A stretch of DNA of 64,000 nt, taken from Flavobacterium endophyticum. Lineage in GTDB: Bacteria; Bacteroidota; Bacteroidia; Flavobacteriales; Flavobacteriaceae. Location: positions 1,251,927-1,315,926 of the forward strand of contig NZ_RBLC01000001.1 of NCBI RefSeq assembly GCF_003634455.1, in the 5' to 3' direction. This document shows, piece by piece, positions 1 to 8,694 of this stretch. Made by a program: the position numbers and the translations under genes. Every line of letters starts with the position of its first letter. Within the stretch, counting starts at the first letter, position 1. The notes beneath the pieces were generated by a model. It was not told where the DNA came from, ran no database searches, and saw only the letters and a list, made by a program, of their open reading frames with translations.

Positions 1-976
1 AGTTTTTACCAGAAATCGGCACACCAGCAGCAACTAAAATCTGCTCACGGATTAAGTCATAGTCAATAACTTGTTCTGTAATCGGGTGCTCTACTTGGAT
101 ACGAGTATTCATCTCCATGAAGTAAAAATTTCTGTGTTTGTCAACCAAAAATTCTACGGTTCCAGCACCTTCATATTTGATATATTCTGCCGCTTTTACA
201 GCAGCTTCACCCATCTTCTGACGAAGTTCGTCTGTCATGAATGGAGAAGGCGTTTCTTCTGTCAGTTTTTGGTGGCGTCTTTGAACTGAGCAATCTCTTT
301 CAGAAAGGTGGCATGCTTTACCGTAAGCATCACCTACCACTTGAATTTCAATATGACGAGGCTCTTCGATCAATTTCTCCATGTACATTCCGTCATTACC
401 GAATGCAGCAGCAGCTTCTTGACGAGCGCTTTCCCAAGCTTTTTGAAGTTCGTCTTCTTTCCAAACGGCTCTCATTCCTTTTCCACCGCCTCCAGCCGTA
501 GCTTTAAGCATTACTGGATAACCGAATTCTTTCGCCAGTTTTTTAGTCTGTTCGTAAGATTCTAACAAACCTTCTGAACCTGGAATCGTAGGAACTCCTG
601 CCGCTTTCATTGTAGCTTTTGCAGAAGCCTTGTCTCCCATTCTGTCAATCATTTCAGGAGAAGCACCAATAAATTTGATACCATGTTCCTGACAGATTTT
701 TGAAAATTTAGCATTTTCAGAAAGGAAGCCATATCCAGGGTGGATTGCATCTGCATTTGTAATTTCTGCAGCAGCAATAATGTTAGACATTTTCAAGTAA
801 GATAAATTACTTGGCGGTGGGCCGATACAAACAGCTTCATCCGCAAAGCGAACGTGAAGGCTTTCTGCATCTGCAGTTGAGTAAACGGCTACCGTTTTGA
901 TACCCATTTCTCTACAGGTTCTGATAACGCGAAGCGCTATTTCTCCCCTGTTTGCTATTAGTATTTTTTTAAACAT
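1..976 (-). CDS. accC: acetyl-CoA carboxylase, biotin carboxylase subunit (3' part beyond window)
   Basis: Biotin carboxylase carboxylates the biotin on AccB using ATP and bicarbonate, the first half of malonyl-CoA synthesis. About 325 N-terminal residues of a normally 450-residue protein are visible, and the frame is open to the window edge. It begins [19 protein letters not shown], the classic start of the family, followed by [10 protein letters not shown], the ATP-grasp glycine loop [12 protein letters not shown], and [13 protein letters not shown] with catalytic Glu and Arg. The ATG at 974-976 is the only sensible start. It follows accB with a 105-base gap made of short AT-rich direct repeats and is probably the last gene of fabH-accB-accC. 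The identification is certain; only the C-terminus is missing. Confidence 0.96.
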   Translation of the reverse strand, partial: MFKKILIANRGEIALRVIRTCREMGIKTVAVYSTADAESLHVRFADEAVCIGPPPSNLSYLKMSNIIAAAEITNADAIHPGYGFLSENAKFSKICQEHGIKFIGASPEMIDRMGDKASAKATMKAAGVPTIPGSEGLLESYEQTKKLAKEFGYPVMLKATAGGGGKGMRAVWKEDELQKAWESARQEAAAAFGNDGMYMEKLIEEPRHIEIQVVGDAYGKACHLSERDCSVQRRHQKLTEETPSPFMTDELRQKMGEAAVKAAEYIKYEGAGTVEFLVDKHRNFYFMEMNTRIQVEHPITEQVIDYDLIREQILVAAGVPISGKN

Positions 977-1081
977 CGTATTTAAATTAGATAATTAGAC
1001 AATTTGGATACTTAGACGATTAGACAAGCTGGAGATTTTAGTAAAATCTGCAATCTAAACATCTGCAATCTAAAATCTAAA
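977..1081. repeat. short direct repeats between accB and accC
   Basis: The 105-base gap contains repeats of the types TTAGACAA/TTAGACGATTAGACAA and GCAATCTAAA (the latter twice near 1050-1075). Slippage-type repeats like this recur in the window, for example at 61540-61636. No gene or clear terminator is visible. Confidence 0.5.
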
Positions 1082-1573
1082 TTATGACGGGTCTACTAAG
1101 AATAATGGCTGGTCAAATTCTACTGGAGATGAATCATCTACCAATACTTTTACGATTTTTCCAGAAACCTCAGATTCGATCTCGTTGAAAAGCTTCATTG
1201 CTTCGATAACGCAAACTACATCTCCTTTTGAGATTGAGCTGCCTACTTCTACGAATGGTGCTTTGTCTGGAGAAGGTTTTCTGTATAATGTTCCAATAAT
1301 TGGAGATTTGATCGTAACGTATTTTGAGTTGTCTTCACCTGCTGCAGAAGTTGCAACTGGTGTTGAAGGAGCCGTTGGAGCTGTTGGCTGTGGCATAGCA
1401 GCTTGTGGCAATGCATGGCTTATTGGCGCCTGTTGGATGTAAGTAGTAGTTTCAGATGACGCTCCGTCAGTAGTTTTGATTGTGATTTTGAAATCATCCA
1501 TCTCCAATTTTACTTCAGTAGCTCCTGATTTTGCTACAAACTTGATTAAGTTTTGAATTTCTCTAATATCCAT
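1082..1573 (-). CDS. accB: acetyl-CoA carboxylase biotin carboxyl carrier protein
   Basis: The biotin carrier of acetyl-CoA carboxylase, 163 residues, a normal length. Residues 1-35 (MDIREIQNLIKFV) form the usual N-terminal AccB segment. Residues 45-82 are an Ala/Pro/Thr-rich flexible linker. Residues 85-163 are the biotinyl domain with the motif EAMKLFNE, in which Lys127 is the expected biotinylation site. It lies 24 bases downstream of fabH and upstream of accC, so the three are probably co-transcribed and supply and consume malonyl-CoA at the start of fatty-acid synthesis. I see nothing unusual. Confidence 0.97.
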   Translation of the reverse strand: MDIREIQNLIKFVAKSGATEVKLEMDDFKITIKTTDGASSETTTYIQQAPISHALPQAAMPQPTAPTAPSTPVATSAAGEDNSKYVTIKSPIIGTLYRKPSPDKAPFVEVGSSISKGDVVCVIEAMKLFNEIESEVSGKIVKVLVDDSSPVEFDQPLFLVDPS

Positions 1574-1597
1574 GATATTCGAATTTAGGTTTTAGTT

Positions 1598-2596
1598 TTA
1601 TTGTTTGTCGTATGCCCATTTCATGTAGATCGATCCCCAAGTGAATCCACCTCCAAATGCGGCAAATATTAAATTATCTCCTTTTTTGAATTGCTTCTCA
1701 AAATCATTCAGAAGCAATGGCAATGTTGCTGAAGTAGTATTGCCATATTTTTGAATATTAACGAGTACTTTGGATTCATCCAGACCCATTCTGTTTGCCG
1801 TAGCATCAATAATTCGTTTGTTTGCTTGATGAGCTACCAGCCAATTCACATCCTCTTTAGTAAGGTTGTTGCGTTGCATTATTTTTTCGCTGACATCAGC
1901 CATTCCTGAAACGGCATATTTGAAAACGGTTTTACCATCTTGAAAAACATAATGTTGTTTGTTCTCGACAGTTTCTTTTGACGCAGGAAGCAAGGAACCT
2001 CCGGCTTCGATCTTCAAGAACTCGCGGCCAACGCCATCGCTTCTTAAAAATTCGTCTTGAAATCCAAGACCTTCATGATTCGGCTCAAATAAAACAGCAC
2101 CGGCTCCATCACCAAAGATAATGCACGTTGCTCTATCTGTATAATCGATTATGGAAGACATCTTGTCGGCTCCGATCAATAAAATCTTTTTGTATCTGCC
2201 CGATTCAATGTAAGCAGCTGCGGTAGACATTCCGTATAAAAAGCTAGAACAGGCAGCTTGCAAATCGTAAGCAAAAGCATTGACAGCACCAATTTGTGAG
2301 GCAACATAAACAGCTGTCGCGGCAACGGGCATGTCTGGAGTTGTAGTTCCTAGCAGTACTAGATCGATTTCTGCTGGGTTGATATTGTTTTTCGCAATCA
2401 AATTCTCTGCAGCTTTAATGGCAAGAAAAGATGTTCCTTTTGTATCATCTTTTAAAATGCGTCTTTCTTTAATCCCAGTACGAGTAGTAATCCACTCATC
2501 ATTGGTGTCAACCAACGTTTCAAGTACTTTATTAGAAAGCACAAAATCAGGCACATAGGCTCCAACTGCGGTAATTGCGGCTGTGATTGTATTCAT
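1598..2596 (-). CDS. fabH: beta-ketoacyl-ACP synthase III
   Basis: KAS III condenses acetyl-CoA (or a branched acyl-CoA) with malonyl-ACP to start fatty-acid synthesis. It is 332 residues, the usual length. The Cys-His-Asn triad is visible: Cys116 in AACSSFLYG, His in VAHQANKRIID and Asn in YGNTTSATLP near the C-terminus. The N-terminal ITAVGAYVP and the TTRTGIKERR segment are also typical. The ATG at 2594-2596 is well placed. A terminator at 2719-2739 separates it from rpmF. A weak -7-like TATTTTTC about 35 bases upstream suggests its own promoter, with accB and accC following. Confidence 0.97.
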   Translation of the reverse strand: MNTITAAITAVGAYVPDFVLSNKVLETLVDTNDEWITTRTGIKERRILKDDTKGTSFLAIKAAENLIAKNNINPAEIDLVLLGTTTPDMPVAATAVYVASQIGAVNAFAYDLQAACSSFLYGMSTAAAYIESGRYKKILLIGADKMSSIIDYTDRATCIIFGDGAGAVLFEPNHEGLGFQDEFLRSDGVGREFLKIEAGGSLLPASKETVENKQHYVFQDGKTVFKYAVSGMADVSEKIMQRNNLTKEDVNWLVAHQANKRIIDATANRMGLDESKVLVNIQKYGNTTSATLPLLLNDFEKQFKKGDNLIFAAFGGGFTWGSIYMKWAYDKQ

Positions 2597-2718
2597 ACTA
2601 TTTTTAATAATTTCTTCTCGAAAAATATAGTTCCGAAAAGAGGTGGAAATTACAAAAAAAATCTAAAACATACCTTTTTGCAAAGCGTTATTTATAAATA
2701 AATTATAAATAACAAAAA

Positions 2719-2739
2719 AACTCCCACAACGTGAGAGTT
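2719..2739 (-). terminator. intrinsic terminator after rpmF
   Basis: On the minus strand AACTCTCAC-GTT-GTGGGAGTT forms a 9-base-pair stem with one T-G wobble, followed by a T-run. It would end the yceD-rpmF transcript before fabH. Confidence 0.75.
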
Positions 2740-2762
2740 CGATTTTTTACTGCAAAATTGTA

Positions 2763-2957
2763 TTAAGCAACAGCTTCTTGCTTATCAATTACTACTTGAC
2801 CTCTGTAGTACATTTTACCTTCATGCCAGTAAGCTCTGTGGTATAAATGCGCCTCTCCAGTCACTGGACATGTAGCGATTTGAGGAACAGATGCTTTATA
2901 ATGTGTTCTTCTTTTATCTCTTCTTGTTTTCGAGGTCTTTCTCTTTGGATGTGCCAT
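2763..2957 (-). CDS. rpmF: 50S ribosomal protein L32
   Basis: A small basic ribosomal protein of 64 residues, normal for L32. It starts [21 protein letters not shown], which is diagnostic. The later [15 protein letters not shown] segment holds only one of the zinc-ribbon cysteines, as in zinc-independent L32 forms. It sits 9 bases downstream of the yceD-family gene, a pairing conserved across bacteria, and is followed by an intrinsic terminator. The promoter is presumably that of the upstream gene (3546-3553). Confidence 0.97.
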   Translation of the reverse strand: MAHPKRKTSKTRRDKRRTHYKASVPQIATCPVTGEAHLYHRAYWHEGKMYYRGQVVIDKQEAVA

Positions 2958-2966
2958 TTTACTATA

Positions 2967-3512
2967 TTATTTATCCGTTAATAGTTTTTTTAATTGATCC
3001 CAACGTGGATCTGTCTCTTCTTCTTTTGCATCAGCTTTTTGTTCTTTCGCATTGACTTGCAATTCATTCAGTTTATCAAGAGCGTCTGTTTTTAACGTAC
3101 CGTCTTTCACACCTGGATGAATTCTTTTTAGAGGAATGGAAAGCGCAATCATCTCATAGATGTATTGTGAAATATCCACTTGATGTTCGCCGTGAGGCAA
3201 AATGAGCAATTCTTCATTATCATCATTAAAAGCTTCTCCAAACTGAACGATAAGCTTGATTTTTCCTTTAATCGGCAAATCAAACATTTCACTAGTCAAA
3301 TCACATGGAACATAAATTGTTCCTTTATGTTTGAACTGAAGTTCAAGCATGGTGCTTTTTTTCTCTAAAACTACATTGACTTTGATATCACAGCTTTCAA
3401 ACTCGTCATAACTAAAGTCTTCAAAGAACTTTTTATTTATTTGATATTCAAACTGATGTTTTCCTAACTTTAATCCTATAAAAGGAATTAAAAACTCATT
3501 GGTTACTTTCAT
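2967..3512 (-). CDS. YceD/DUF177 family protein
   Basis: A DUF177 (YceD) family protein of 181 residues. The family is linked to 23S rRNA and L32 metabolism, and its gene normally precedes rpmF, as here (9-base gap). The C-terminal half shows family features: DLPIKGKIKLIVQFGEAFND, then EHQVDISQYIYEMIALSIPLKRIHPG, and DPRWDQLKKLL at the end. The conserved central Cys (VPCDLTSEMFDL) is present. I place the start at the ATG of 3510-3512 (MKVTNEFLIPF). The upstream TTG extension would lie inside the -7 promoter element at 3546-3553. The molecular role is known only by association. Confidence 0.9.
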   Translation of the reverse strand: MKVTNEFLIPFIGLKLGKHQFEYQINKKFFEDFSYDEFESCDIKVNVVLEKKSTMLELQFKHKGTIYVPCDLTSEMFDLPIKGKIKLIVQFGEAFNDDNEELLILPHGEHQVDISQYIYEMIALSIPLKRIHPGVKDGTLKTDALDKLNELQVNAKEQKADAKEEETDPRWDQLKKLLTDK

Positions 3513-3545
3513 CTTAACAACAATTTGCCCTAAACTTCGGGAGTG

Positions 3546-3553
3546 CAAAGATA
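3546..3553 (-). promoter_or_regulatory. -7 promoter element for yceD-rpmF
   Basis: Minus-strand TATCTTTG matches the Bacteroidetes -7 consensus TAnnTTTG. It lies about 34 bases before the chosen ATG, which supports that start over the upstream TTG. Confidence 0.65.
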
Positions 3554-3596
3554 TAAAATAATTACAATTCCAAAAGCGTTATAAACATTTTTTTGT

Positions 3597-4643
3597 TTAT
3601 AAGTGTTTTTCTTTTATTTTTAGGGGTTTTTCGGTAATAATCGCATATTCATTTCTGGAATGATAGATATCGATAGCCAGATAAACTGCTTCCTTGAACG
3701 AATTGGGATCTGCAATTCCTTTTCCTGCAATCTCATAGGCCGTTCCGTGATCTGGCGACGTTCTGATTTTATTCAATCCCGCCGTATAATTCACGCCTTT
3801 TCCAAAAGAAAGCGTCTTAAAAGGAATCAAACCTTGATCGTGATACGTCGCTATCACAGCATCGAATTTTTCATATTGGCCGCTTCCGAAAAAACCGTCG
3901 GCCGCATACGGTCCAAAAACTAAGGTTCCGCTTTCAAACAGCTTTTTGATTGTAGGTCTTAGGATCTCGTCGTCTTCTTTACCGATTACGCCTCCATCAC
4001 CCGCATGAGGATTCAATCCTAGAACGGCGATCTTAGGCTTGTTTATGCTAAAATCTTGGATGAGCGATTTTTTAACGGTTTCGATTTTACTCTTGATAAG
4101 TGCTTCTGTAAGATGTGAAGCGACTTCGTTTACAGGTATATGATCTGTAATCAAGCCCACGCGCAAATCATCTTGCACCATAAGCATCAAAGCATTCCCT
4201 TCCAGCTCTTGACCCAGATAATCAGTATGTCCTGGGAATTTAAAATCTTCGGACTGTATATTGTATTTATTAATTGGCGCCGTAACCAAAACATCTATCT
4301 GCCCTTCTTTCAAAGCTGCTGTAGCTGCTGTAAATGATTTTATGGCATACTTCCCGATATTCTCATCATTGGCTCCGTATTCTACATTGACACCTTCTTT
4401 CCAAACGTTTAAAACATTGATTTTTCCTGGAAGGAGCTGATCAATTTTGTCTATTCCGTGAAGCGCAATCGTAGCATCAAGATTTTTCTTAGCAAAAGAG
4501 AGTATTTTCACATTGGCAAAAATAACTGGCGTGCACAGCTCGAGCATTCGCGGGTCTTCGAAGGTTTTCAGGATTACCTCGCTTCCAATACCGTTCAAAT
4601 CTCCTATTGAAATTCCAACTATTATATTTTCTGCTTTTTTCAT
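3597..4643 (-). CDS. pdxA: 4-hydroxythreonine-4-phosphate dehydrogenase
   Basis: PdxA oxidises 4-phosphohydroxy-L-threonine in pyridoxal 5'-phosphate synthesis. It is 348 residues, a normal length. Motifs include the N-terminal GISIGDLNGIGSEVILK, FPGHTDYLG, LGLNPHAGDGG (metal-binding His) and ATYHDQGLIPFK, followed by NKIRTSPDHGTAYEIAGKG. All metal and substrate residues look intact. It is divergent from ribE with a 60-base gap carrying overlapping -7 elements. A KKAENIIVGIS start at the ATG of 4641-4643 is clear. The downstream gap before the yceD promoter is short. Confidence 0.96.
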   Translation of the reverse strand: MKKAENIIVGISIGDLNGIGSEVILKTFEDPRMLELCTPVIFANVKILSFAKKNLDATIALHGIDKIDQLLPGKINVLNVWKEGVNVEYGANDENIGKYAIKSFTAATAALKEGQIDVLVTAPINKYNIQSEDFKFPGHTDYLGQELEGNALMLMVQDDLRVGLITDHIPVNEVASHLTEALIKSKIETVKKSLIQDFSINKPKIAVLGLNPHAGDGGVIGKEDDEILRPTIKKLFESGTLVFGPYAADGFFGSGQYEKFDAVIATYHDQGLIPFKTLSFGKGVNYTAGLNKIRTSPDHGTAYEIAGKGIADPNSFKEAVYLAIDIYHSRNEYAIITEKPLKIKEKHL

Positions 4644-4666
4644 ACTACTTGCTCCTTATTTATTGC

Positions 4667-4687
4667 TAATTTTGAAGTGCAAATTTA
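4667..4687. promoter_or_regulatory. divergent -7 elements for ribE (+) and pdxA (-)
   Basis: Plus-strand TAATTTTG at 4667-4674 points to ribE (ATG 4704). Minus-strand TAAATTTG at 4680-4687 points to pdxA (ATG 4643). Both match TAnnTTTG and are separated by only 5 bases, so polymerases could not use both at once. Confidence 0.6.
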
Positions 4688-4703
4688 GTAAAATAAAACA
4701 AGA

Positions 4704-5291
4704 ATGTTTACAGGAATAATAGAAACCCTTGGAGCGGTCAAAGATTTACGCAAAGAGGGAGAAAATATACACATAACCGTGTCCTCATCGATCACTAATG
4801 AGCTTAAAATAGACCAAAGTGTTTCGCATAACGGCGTGTGTCTTACAGTTGTGGGAATTTCGGACGACCAATATACGGTCACGGCAATTAAGGAATCTAT
4901 CGACAAAACAAATATAGGCGACTGGAAAATAGGCGACATGCTTAACTTGGAGCGCGGCATGAAGCTAGGAGACAGGCTAGACGGGCATATTGTGCAAGGT
5001 CATGTAGACCAAATAGGAATCTGCAAATCTATTGAAGAAGCTGACGGAAGCTGGTATTATACTTTTGAATACGACTCAGCCTTAAGCAATATCACCATTG
5101 AAAAAGGCTCGATTACCGTGAACGGAGTAAGTCTGACTGTCGTAAATTCTAAAAAGAACGAATTCAGTGTTGCGATTATACCATACACGCATGAACACAC
5201 CAATTTCAAGAATTTTGAAATCGGAACAAAAATCAACCTTGAGTTTGATGTCATTGGAAAATATGTTTCGCGATTGCACCAGCTTAGATAG
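4704..5291 (+). CDS. ribE: riboflavin synthase alpha chain
   Basis: Converts two molecules of 6,7-dimethyl-8-ribityllumazine into riboflavin. It has 195 residues with the two tandem lumazine-binding repeats expected. Repeat one starts MFTGIIETLGAV and contains VSHNGVCLTVV. Repeat two contains DGHIVQGHVDQIG and GSITVNGVSLTVV. The C-terminus has the family segment NLEFDVIGKYVSR. The ATG at 4704 gives the invariant MFTGII start. It is monocistronic, followed within 10 bases by a strong bidirectional terminator. Confidence 0.96.
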   Translation: MFTGIIETLGAVKDLRKEGENIHITVSSSITNELKIDQSVSHNGVCLTVVGISDDQYTVTAIKESIDKTNIGDWKIGDMLNLERGMKLGDRLDGHIVQGHVDQIGICKSIEEADGSWYYTFEYDSALSNITIEKGSITVNGVSLTVVNSKKNEFSVAIIPYTHEHTNFKNFEIGTKINLEFDVIGKYVSRLHQLR

Positions 5292-5300
5292 CCAAAAAAC

Positions 5301-5330
5301 AAAAACTCCGACTTACATCGGAGTTTTTTT
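5301..5330. terminator. bidirectional terminator between ribE and the PID-CTERM-like gene
   Basis: AAAAACTCCGA at 5301-5311 pairs with TCGGAGTTTTT at 5318-5328 around a 6-base loop, with T-runs on both strands. The stop codon of the minus-strand small gene (5313-5315) lies in the loop. Confidence 0.85.
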
Positions 5331-5534
5331 ATCTTTAGTTGACATCTTAAATCGTAAAAAAGCAAAAACCAACCCTATCACCAACAAAAGAAGAATTCCA
5401 TTATCGATAGGAAGACCGATTGGCGTTGGACCCGTAGGCGGTGGCGGTGCAGGAGGCTCATTATCAGCAAAGCAATTAGCTACAGAAAACAGAACTACTG
5501 CAAGATTTATTATTGTATTTGGGACAATCCTCAT
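5313..5534 (-). CDS. small exported protein with a PID-CTERM-like tail
   Basis: A 73-residue protein with an N-terminal signal-like stretch (TIINLAVVLFSVANCFA), then a Pro-rich linker (PPAPPPPTGPTPIG), then LPIDNGILLLLVIGLVFAF and a basic end. The Pro-rich/LPID/hydrophobic/basic order resembles the PID-CTERM sorting tails of flavobacterial tiny proteins. I know that family by its motif only and its function is not established. The start is the ATG at 5532-5534. TACTTTTA just upstream is -7-like, with a TTG 18 bases before it. The stop codon lies inside the shared terminator hairpin. It is probably membrane-anchored after export. Confidence 0.75.
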   Translation of the reverse strand: MRIVPNTIINLAVVLFSVANCFADNEPPAPPPPTGPTPIGLPIDNGILLLLVIGLVFAFLRFKMSTKDKKTPM

Positions 5535-5742
5535 AGGTTGTAAAAGTAAATAAAAAATCTTTTTGTCAAAATATTTTGTAAAATAAAATATTCAAATGAA
5601 TATCCGCCAAAATTACACTATAAAATTTCTCAAATGCTATGTAATTGTTATCAAAAATTAAGAAATCAATAAAATTTATTATTTTCGTTTGTAAGAATTT
5701 AATAAACCATGAGGCTATAATTAGCTTCTCTTCTTTTCCAAG

Positions 5743-6441
5743 CTATTCTACCTCGTCAATTTGAGAAGACAGATACTCGTAAAAGATTCCTGCTAAAATT
5801 GCTCCCGCAATTGGAGCCAACCAGAAAAGCCATAGCTGTTCTAAAGCCCATCCTCCAACAAATAGAGCTTGGCTTGTACTTCTTGCAGGGTTTACCGAAG
5901 TATTGGAAACCGGAATACTCATCAAATGGATCAAAGTAAGTCCAAGACCGATTGAAATCCCGGCAAATCCTTTTGGAGCGGAGCTATGGGTAGATCCGAG
6001 AATGATGAGCATGAAGATAAAAGTCATGATTACTTCGGTAGTAAGAACCGAGAAAATATCGTATTGGTTTGGAGAATGTTCTCCAAAACCGTTTGCAGCA
6101 AAATTTCCTAGCTCAAAATTCGGCTGTCCGCTTGCTATAAGATATAGAATAATGGCACCAAAAATCCCTCCTAAAACTTGCGCCATAATATAAGGAAGAA
6201 CTTCTCTTCTTTCGGTTCTTCCTGCAATCCACAGTCCGATTGTCACAGCAGGATTCAGATGACAGCCAGAAATAGTGCCGATTGTGTAGACCATAGTAAG
6301 GACCGACAGACCGAAGGCCAGCGAAACACCTATATATCCAATACCTAAATCAGGAACTGAAGCTGCCAATACAGCACTTCCGCAACCTCCTAAAACCAAC
6401 CAAAGCGTGCCAATAAATTCTGCTATTAATTTTCGCGTCAT
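5743..6441 (-). CDS. aqpZ: aquaporin (MIP family)
   Basis: A membrane channel for water, possibly small solutes, of about 232 residues with six transmembrane segments and two half-helices. Both signature motifs are present: [11 protein letters not shown] in the first half and [12 protein letters not shown] in the second. The N-terminus [21 protein letters not shown] is typical of AqpZ-type channels. I start at the ATG of 6439-6441 (MTRKLIAEF); the TTG three codons earlier is less likely. Upstream lies the first copy of a repeated DNA module (6511-6567). The water-channel assignment over glycerol facilitator follows from the short loops and AqpZ-like N-terminus, not from selectivity-filter modelling. 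Confidence 0.92.
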   Translation of the reverse strand: MTRKLIAEFIGTLWLVLGGCGSAVLAASVPDLGIGYIGVSLAFGLSVLTMVYTIGTISGCHLNPAVTIGLWIAGRTERREVLPYIMAQVLGGIFGAIILYLIASGQPNFELGNFAANGFGEHSPNQYDIFSVLTTEVIMTFIFMLIILGSTHSSAPKGFAGISIGLGLTLIHLMSIPVSNTSVNPARSTSQALFVGGWALEQLWLFWLAPIAGAILAGIFYEYLSSQIDEVE

Positions 6442-6510
6442 CGTATTCAATTATTTATACTGTTTGCGGGCAAAGAAAATACAGACACAATATTTCTGCA
6501 AAAAAACCAC

Positions 6511-6567
6511 TACTCACATCTACTCAGCAACAAACATTTTATTTTCATACTGATTATCAATAAATTA
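6511..6567. repeat. two-part repeated DNA module, copy 1
   Basis: TACTCACATCTACTCA (6511-6526) contains ACTCA twice with a 10-base period. After 28 bases comes TATCAATAAATTA (6555-6567). The same two blocks recur at 9068-9125 with nearly identical spacing (44 versus 45 bases between block starts). It lies 70 bases before the aquaporin start. Confidence 0.6.
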
Positions 6568-6711
6568 TTTTTCATAGATATGAAAAAGAAAGAAGATTAT
6601 GAGTAGTAATTAAGCACTATCTACGCGAAAAACAGCAATTATAAGTTAAGAAAAATACTACTTTTTATATTATCGTTCTACTTCTAAATGGTGAAAATTG
6701 TATAAATAAAA

Positions 6712-6733
6712 AATCCTTGCTTCGACAAGGATT
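6712..6733 (-). terminator. intrinsic terminator of the TPR-HTH gene
   Basis: AATCCTTG and CAAGGATT form an 8-base-pair stem around a 6-base loop. On the minus strand the stem is followed by a T-rich run, 26 bases after the stop codon. Confidence 0.75.
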
Positions 6734-6758
6734 AATTGATGTGGAAAAAATAAAATTG

Positions 6759-8225
6759 TTATAGATTCATCATCCATACATTTATGTCTTCTTCCGAGGG
6801 TATTGAAAGTTTTTTTCGAAGCCTGTATTTTTTCGCTTCGACAGCTCGAATTGATGAATTTGTATATTGGGCGATTTCTTTAGTGGAAAGATCCAGTTTT
6901 AAAAAAGCACACAGCTTTTGTTCGCCAGCAATTAGTCCTGAATTTATTTTGTTTAGCTTCTTATAAAAATCCGGGTAGGTTTCCTTAAAAATCATCAAAA
7001 AGGAAGGATCATTAGTACTTGCCAGATAAAGCATTTTCTTTAGATGGGCTTCATCTTTTTGCAACAGTACAAACATATTGGCGGTATCTTGAACCTCAGC
7101 CAGAAGGCGGGCATTATTTGCTTTTTCTTTCTGGAATTTCCCATAGATATGGACTAATATTACAATCAGCAATAAAACAAATACCGCAGTAAATATAATG
7201 GTCCGATTAAAGTCATCGTCTACATTCTTAACAAGAGTGTCTTCTCCCATTGATGCGGTCTGAACCGACGTATTTTCCCCAAGAACATTTTTAAGACTAT
7301 CGTTGATAGCATTATATTCTGAAAGATATTTTTCGGCGTTTGCATCATCACGAATTGCTTCATACGATTTTGACAGTCCAAGATACGTAGACTTTAACGC
7401 ATAGGCATCGTTGATAGACTTTGCTACTTCAATTCCTTTTTTGAAATAATCGATGGACAGTTTGTATTTTTTCCTAAAATAATTAAGGCTTCCTAAATCG
7501 CTTAGCGTATTGGCTTTTACCGATTGATGATTGACAGAATTAGCTAGCTGCAATGCTCTGTCAAGATAAAACTCAGCTGAATCAAGTTCTTTTGCCCTTA
7601 AAAAACTAGAACCGACGTTGGAACATGCCAAGGAAAGTGTCTTATTCCGCAGTGGATTATTCAGCACCATTTTCTCAAATTCCTGGTATCCTTTCCTATA
7701 ATAAAAAGCAACCGAATCGGTAGTGCCGCCTTTCTCATCCAAGTTAAAGGCAATGTCATTGTAAAGCACTCCTAGTCTTGAACTTTTAATTTCTTTGTCA
7801 GGAAGATTTTGCGCAAAAGAAAGCGCTTTTCTGAACTGCTTTAGCCCGTTTTCATAATCTCTTAAGCCTGTGTATCCAATTCCTTTTAATCGAAGAGCAT
7901 CTGAAATTAATTTAGCATCTGAAATTTCAACCGCAAGTTTCTCTGCTGCTGATGCATTTTTCAGAACATCTTCATACTTTGATAATTCATGCTGCTTTCT
8001 GCTGGCAATGAGCAATCCTTGAGCCATGCCTTTTTTATACCCTAACTTTTTCGAGTCATCATAAGCTTTCAGGCTTAAAGTAACTCCATAGGCCGCATTT
8101 TTGCTTTCCAGCTGTTCGGCAACAGATAAGAGGCTATCGATTTGAGCTTGATTAAAATTCTGACTAAAACTTTTACCAAGTGATAGGAAAAAAATAAAGA
8201 ATAGGAAATACTTGTTCTTTTTCAT
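6759..8225 (-). CDS. membrane-anchored TPR protein with C-terminal LuxR-like HTH
   Basis: A 488-residue regulator of a type common in Bacteroidetes. In order it has a signal peptide (residues 1-21, ending SLGKSFS), about five to six TPR units (30-330; for example YENGLKQFRKALSFA and YKLSIDYFKKGIEVAKS), one transmembrane helix near 341-361 (TIIFTAVFVLLLIVILVHIY), a short coiled coil, and a C-terminal helix-turn-helix (425-488; LSTKEIAQYTNSSIRAVEAKKYRLRKKL). The TPRs should be periplasmic and the DNA-binding part cytoplasmic, so it may bind DNA from the membrane in response to a periplasmic ligand. The ligand and targets are unknown. It is monocistronic with its own terminator, and a 1.1 kb gene-poor gap lies upstream. 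Confidence 0.85.
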   Translation of the reverse strand: MKKNKYFLFFIFFLSLGKSFSQNFNQAQIDSLLSVAEQLESKNAAYGVTLSLKAYDDSKKLGYKKGMAQGLLIASRKQHELSKYEDVLKNASAAEKLAVEISDAKLISDALRLKGIGYTGLRDYENGLKQFRKALSFAQNLPDKEIKSSRLGVLYNDIAFNLDEKGGTTDSVAFYYRKGYQEFEKMVLNNPLRNKTLSLACSNVGSSFLRAKELDSAEFYLDRALQLANSVNHQSVKANTLSDLGSLNYFRKKYKLSIDYFKKGIEVAKSINDAYALKSTYLGLSKSYEAIRDDANAEKYLSEYNAINDSLKNVLGENTSVQTASMGEDTLVKNVDDDFNRTIIFTAVFVLLLIVILVHIYGKFQKEKANNARLLAEVQDTANMFVLLQKDEAHLKKMLYLASTNDPSFLMIFKETYPDFYKKLNKINSGLIAGEQKLCAFLKLDLSTKEIAQYTNSSIRAVEAKKYRLRKKLSIPSEEDINVWMMNL

Positions 8226-8616
8226 AAATACAGAAAGGCACTTATATTATGAAGTTTTAGTTTACAATCTATCTATATTTTTAGGGCAGGCAAAATAAAT
8301 AAATATTTATCACATCATAAAAAACACATTTTCATAAAAAAACAATACAATAACCGATAAATATTTGACAATTAGGGGCTTTTAAAACAGAAACTATATT
8401 TTCCATCTTATAAAGTTGCAATATATTCAAAAACGAAATCATTTTTCTTGTGAAAAAATAATTTTAACACCACTTATTTCTTTATAAATGAAAGAAACAG
8501 CATAAAAATATAAAAGCATGTTGGAAAAATAGCTTGTAAAAAGCCAAAGATCAAGCTTATAGTATCATAAGCTTTACAAAATAAAAAAACAGCATATTTT
8601 GCCTTTTAAAGGAAAA

Positions 8617-8694
8617 TTATTCAGTCCGTTTTAATAGTTGAAAACAAATAGAGAGAAGTAAAAAATAAGGAGGGCGACATAAACCAAGAACATA
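8617..8694 (-). CDS. possible 25-residue membrane peptide
   Basis: A speculative ORF: ATG at 8692-8694 and TAA at 8617-8619. About 18 mostly hydrophobic residues (starting MFLVYVALLIF) are followed by the charged tail LLKRTE, the layout of single-span membrane peptides and of many type I toxins. A possible promoter lies upstream on the minus strand: TAGTTTTTG at 8732-8740 with TTG 21 bases before it. The predicted transcript would begin near GGAGGGTGAC (8719-8728), which pairs (one mismatch) with codons 6-9 of the ORF at 8670-8679. That would leave the start codon in the loop of a hairpin. No homology is known to me, and chance cannot be excluded. Confidence 0.25.
   Translation of the reverse strand, partial: YVLGLCRPPYFLLLSICFQLLKRTE

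Larger units (their letters stand above)
6442..6758. other. intergenic region between aquaporin and TPR-HTH gene
   Basis: About 317 bases without a gene. It holds the 5' region of the aquaporin gene, a repeated DNA module at 6511-6567, and the terminator of the TPR-HTH gene at 6712-6733. Nothing coding is visible. Confidence 0.6.

Noticed and set aside
977..1081. Possible attachment site or mobile-element scar
   Set aside because: Only slippage-type short repeats are present, with no integrase, inverted ends or target duplication. The same applies to 61540-61636.
5167..5553. 128-codon plus-strand ORF overlapping the ribE end and the PID-CTERM-like gene
   Set aside because: It runs through the ribE terminator and is antisense to a protein with a clear signal peptide and sorting tail.
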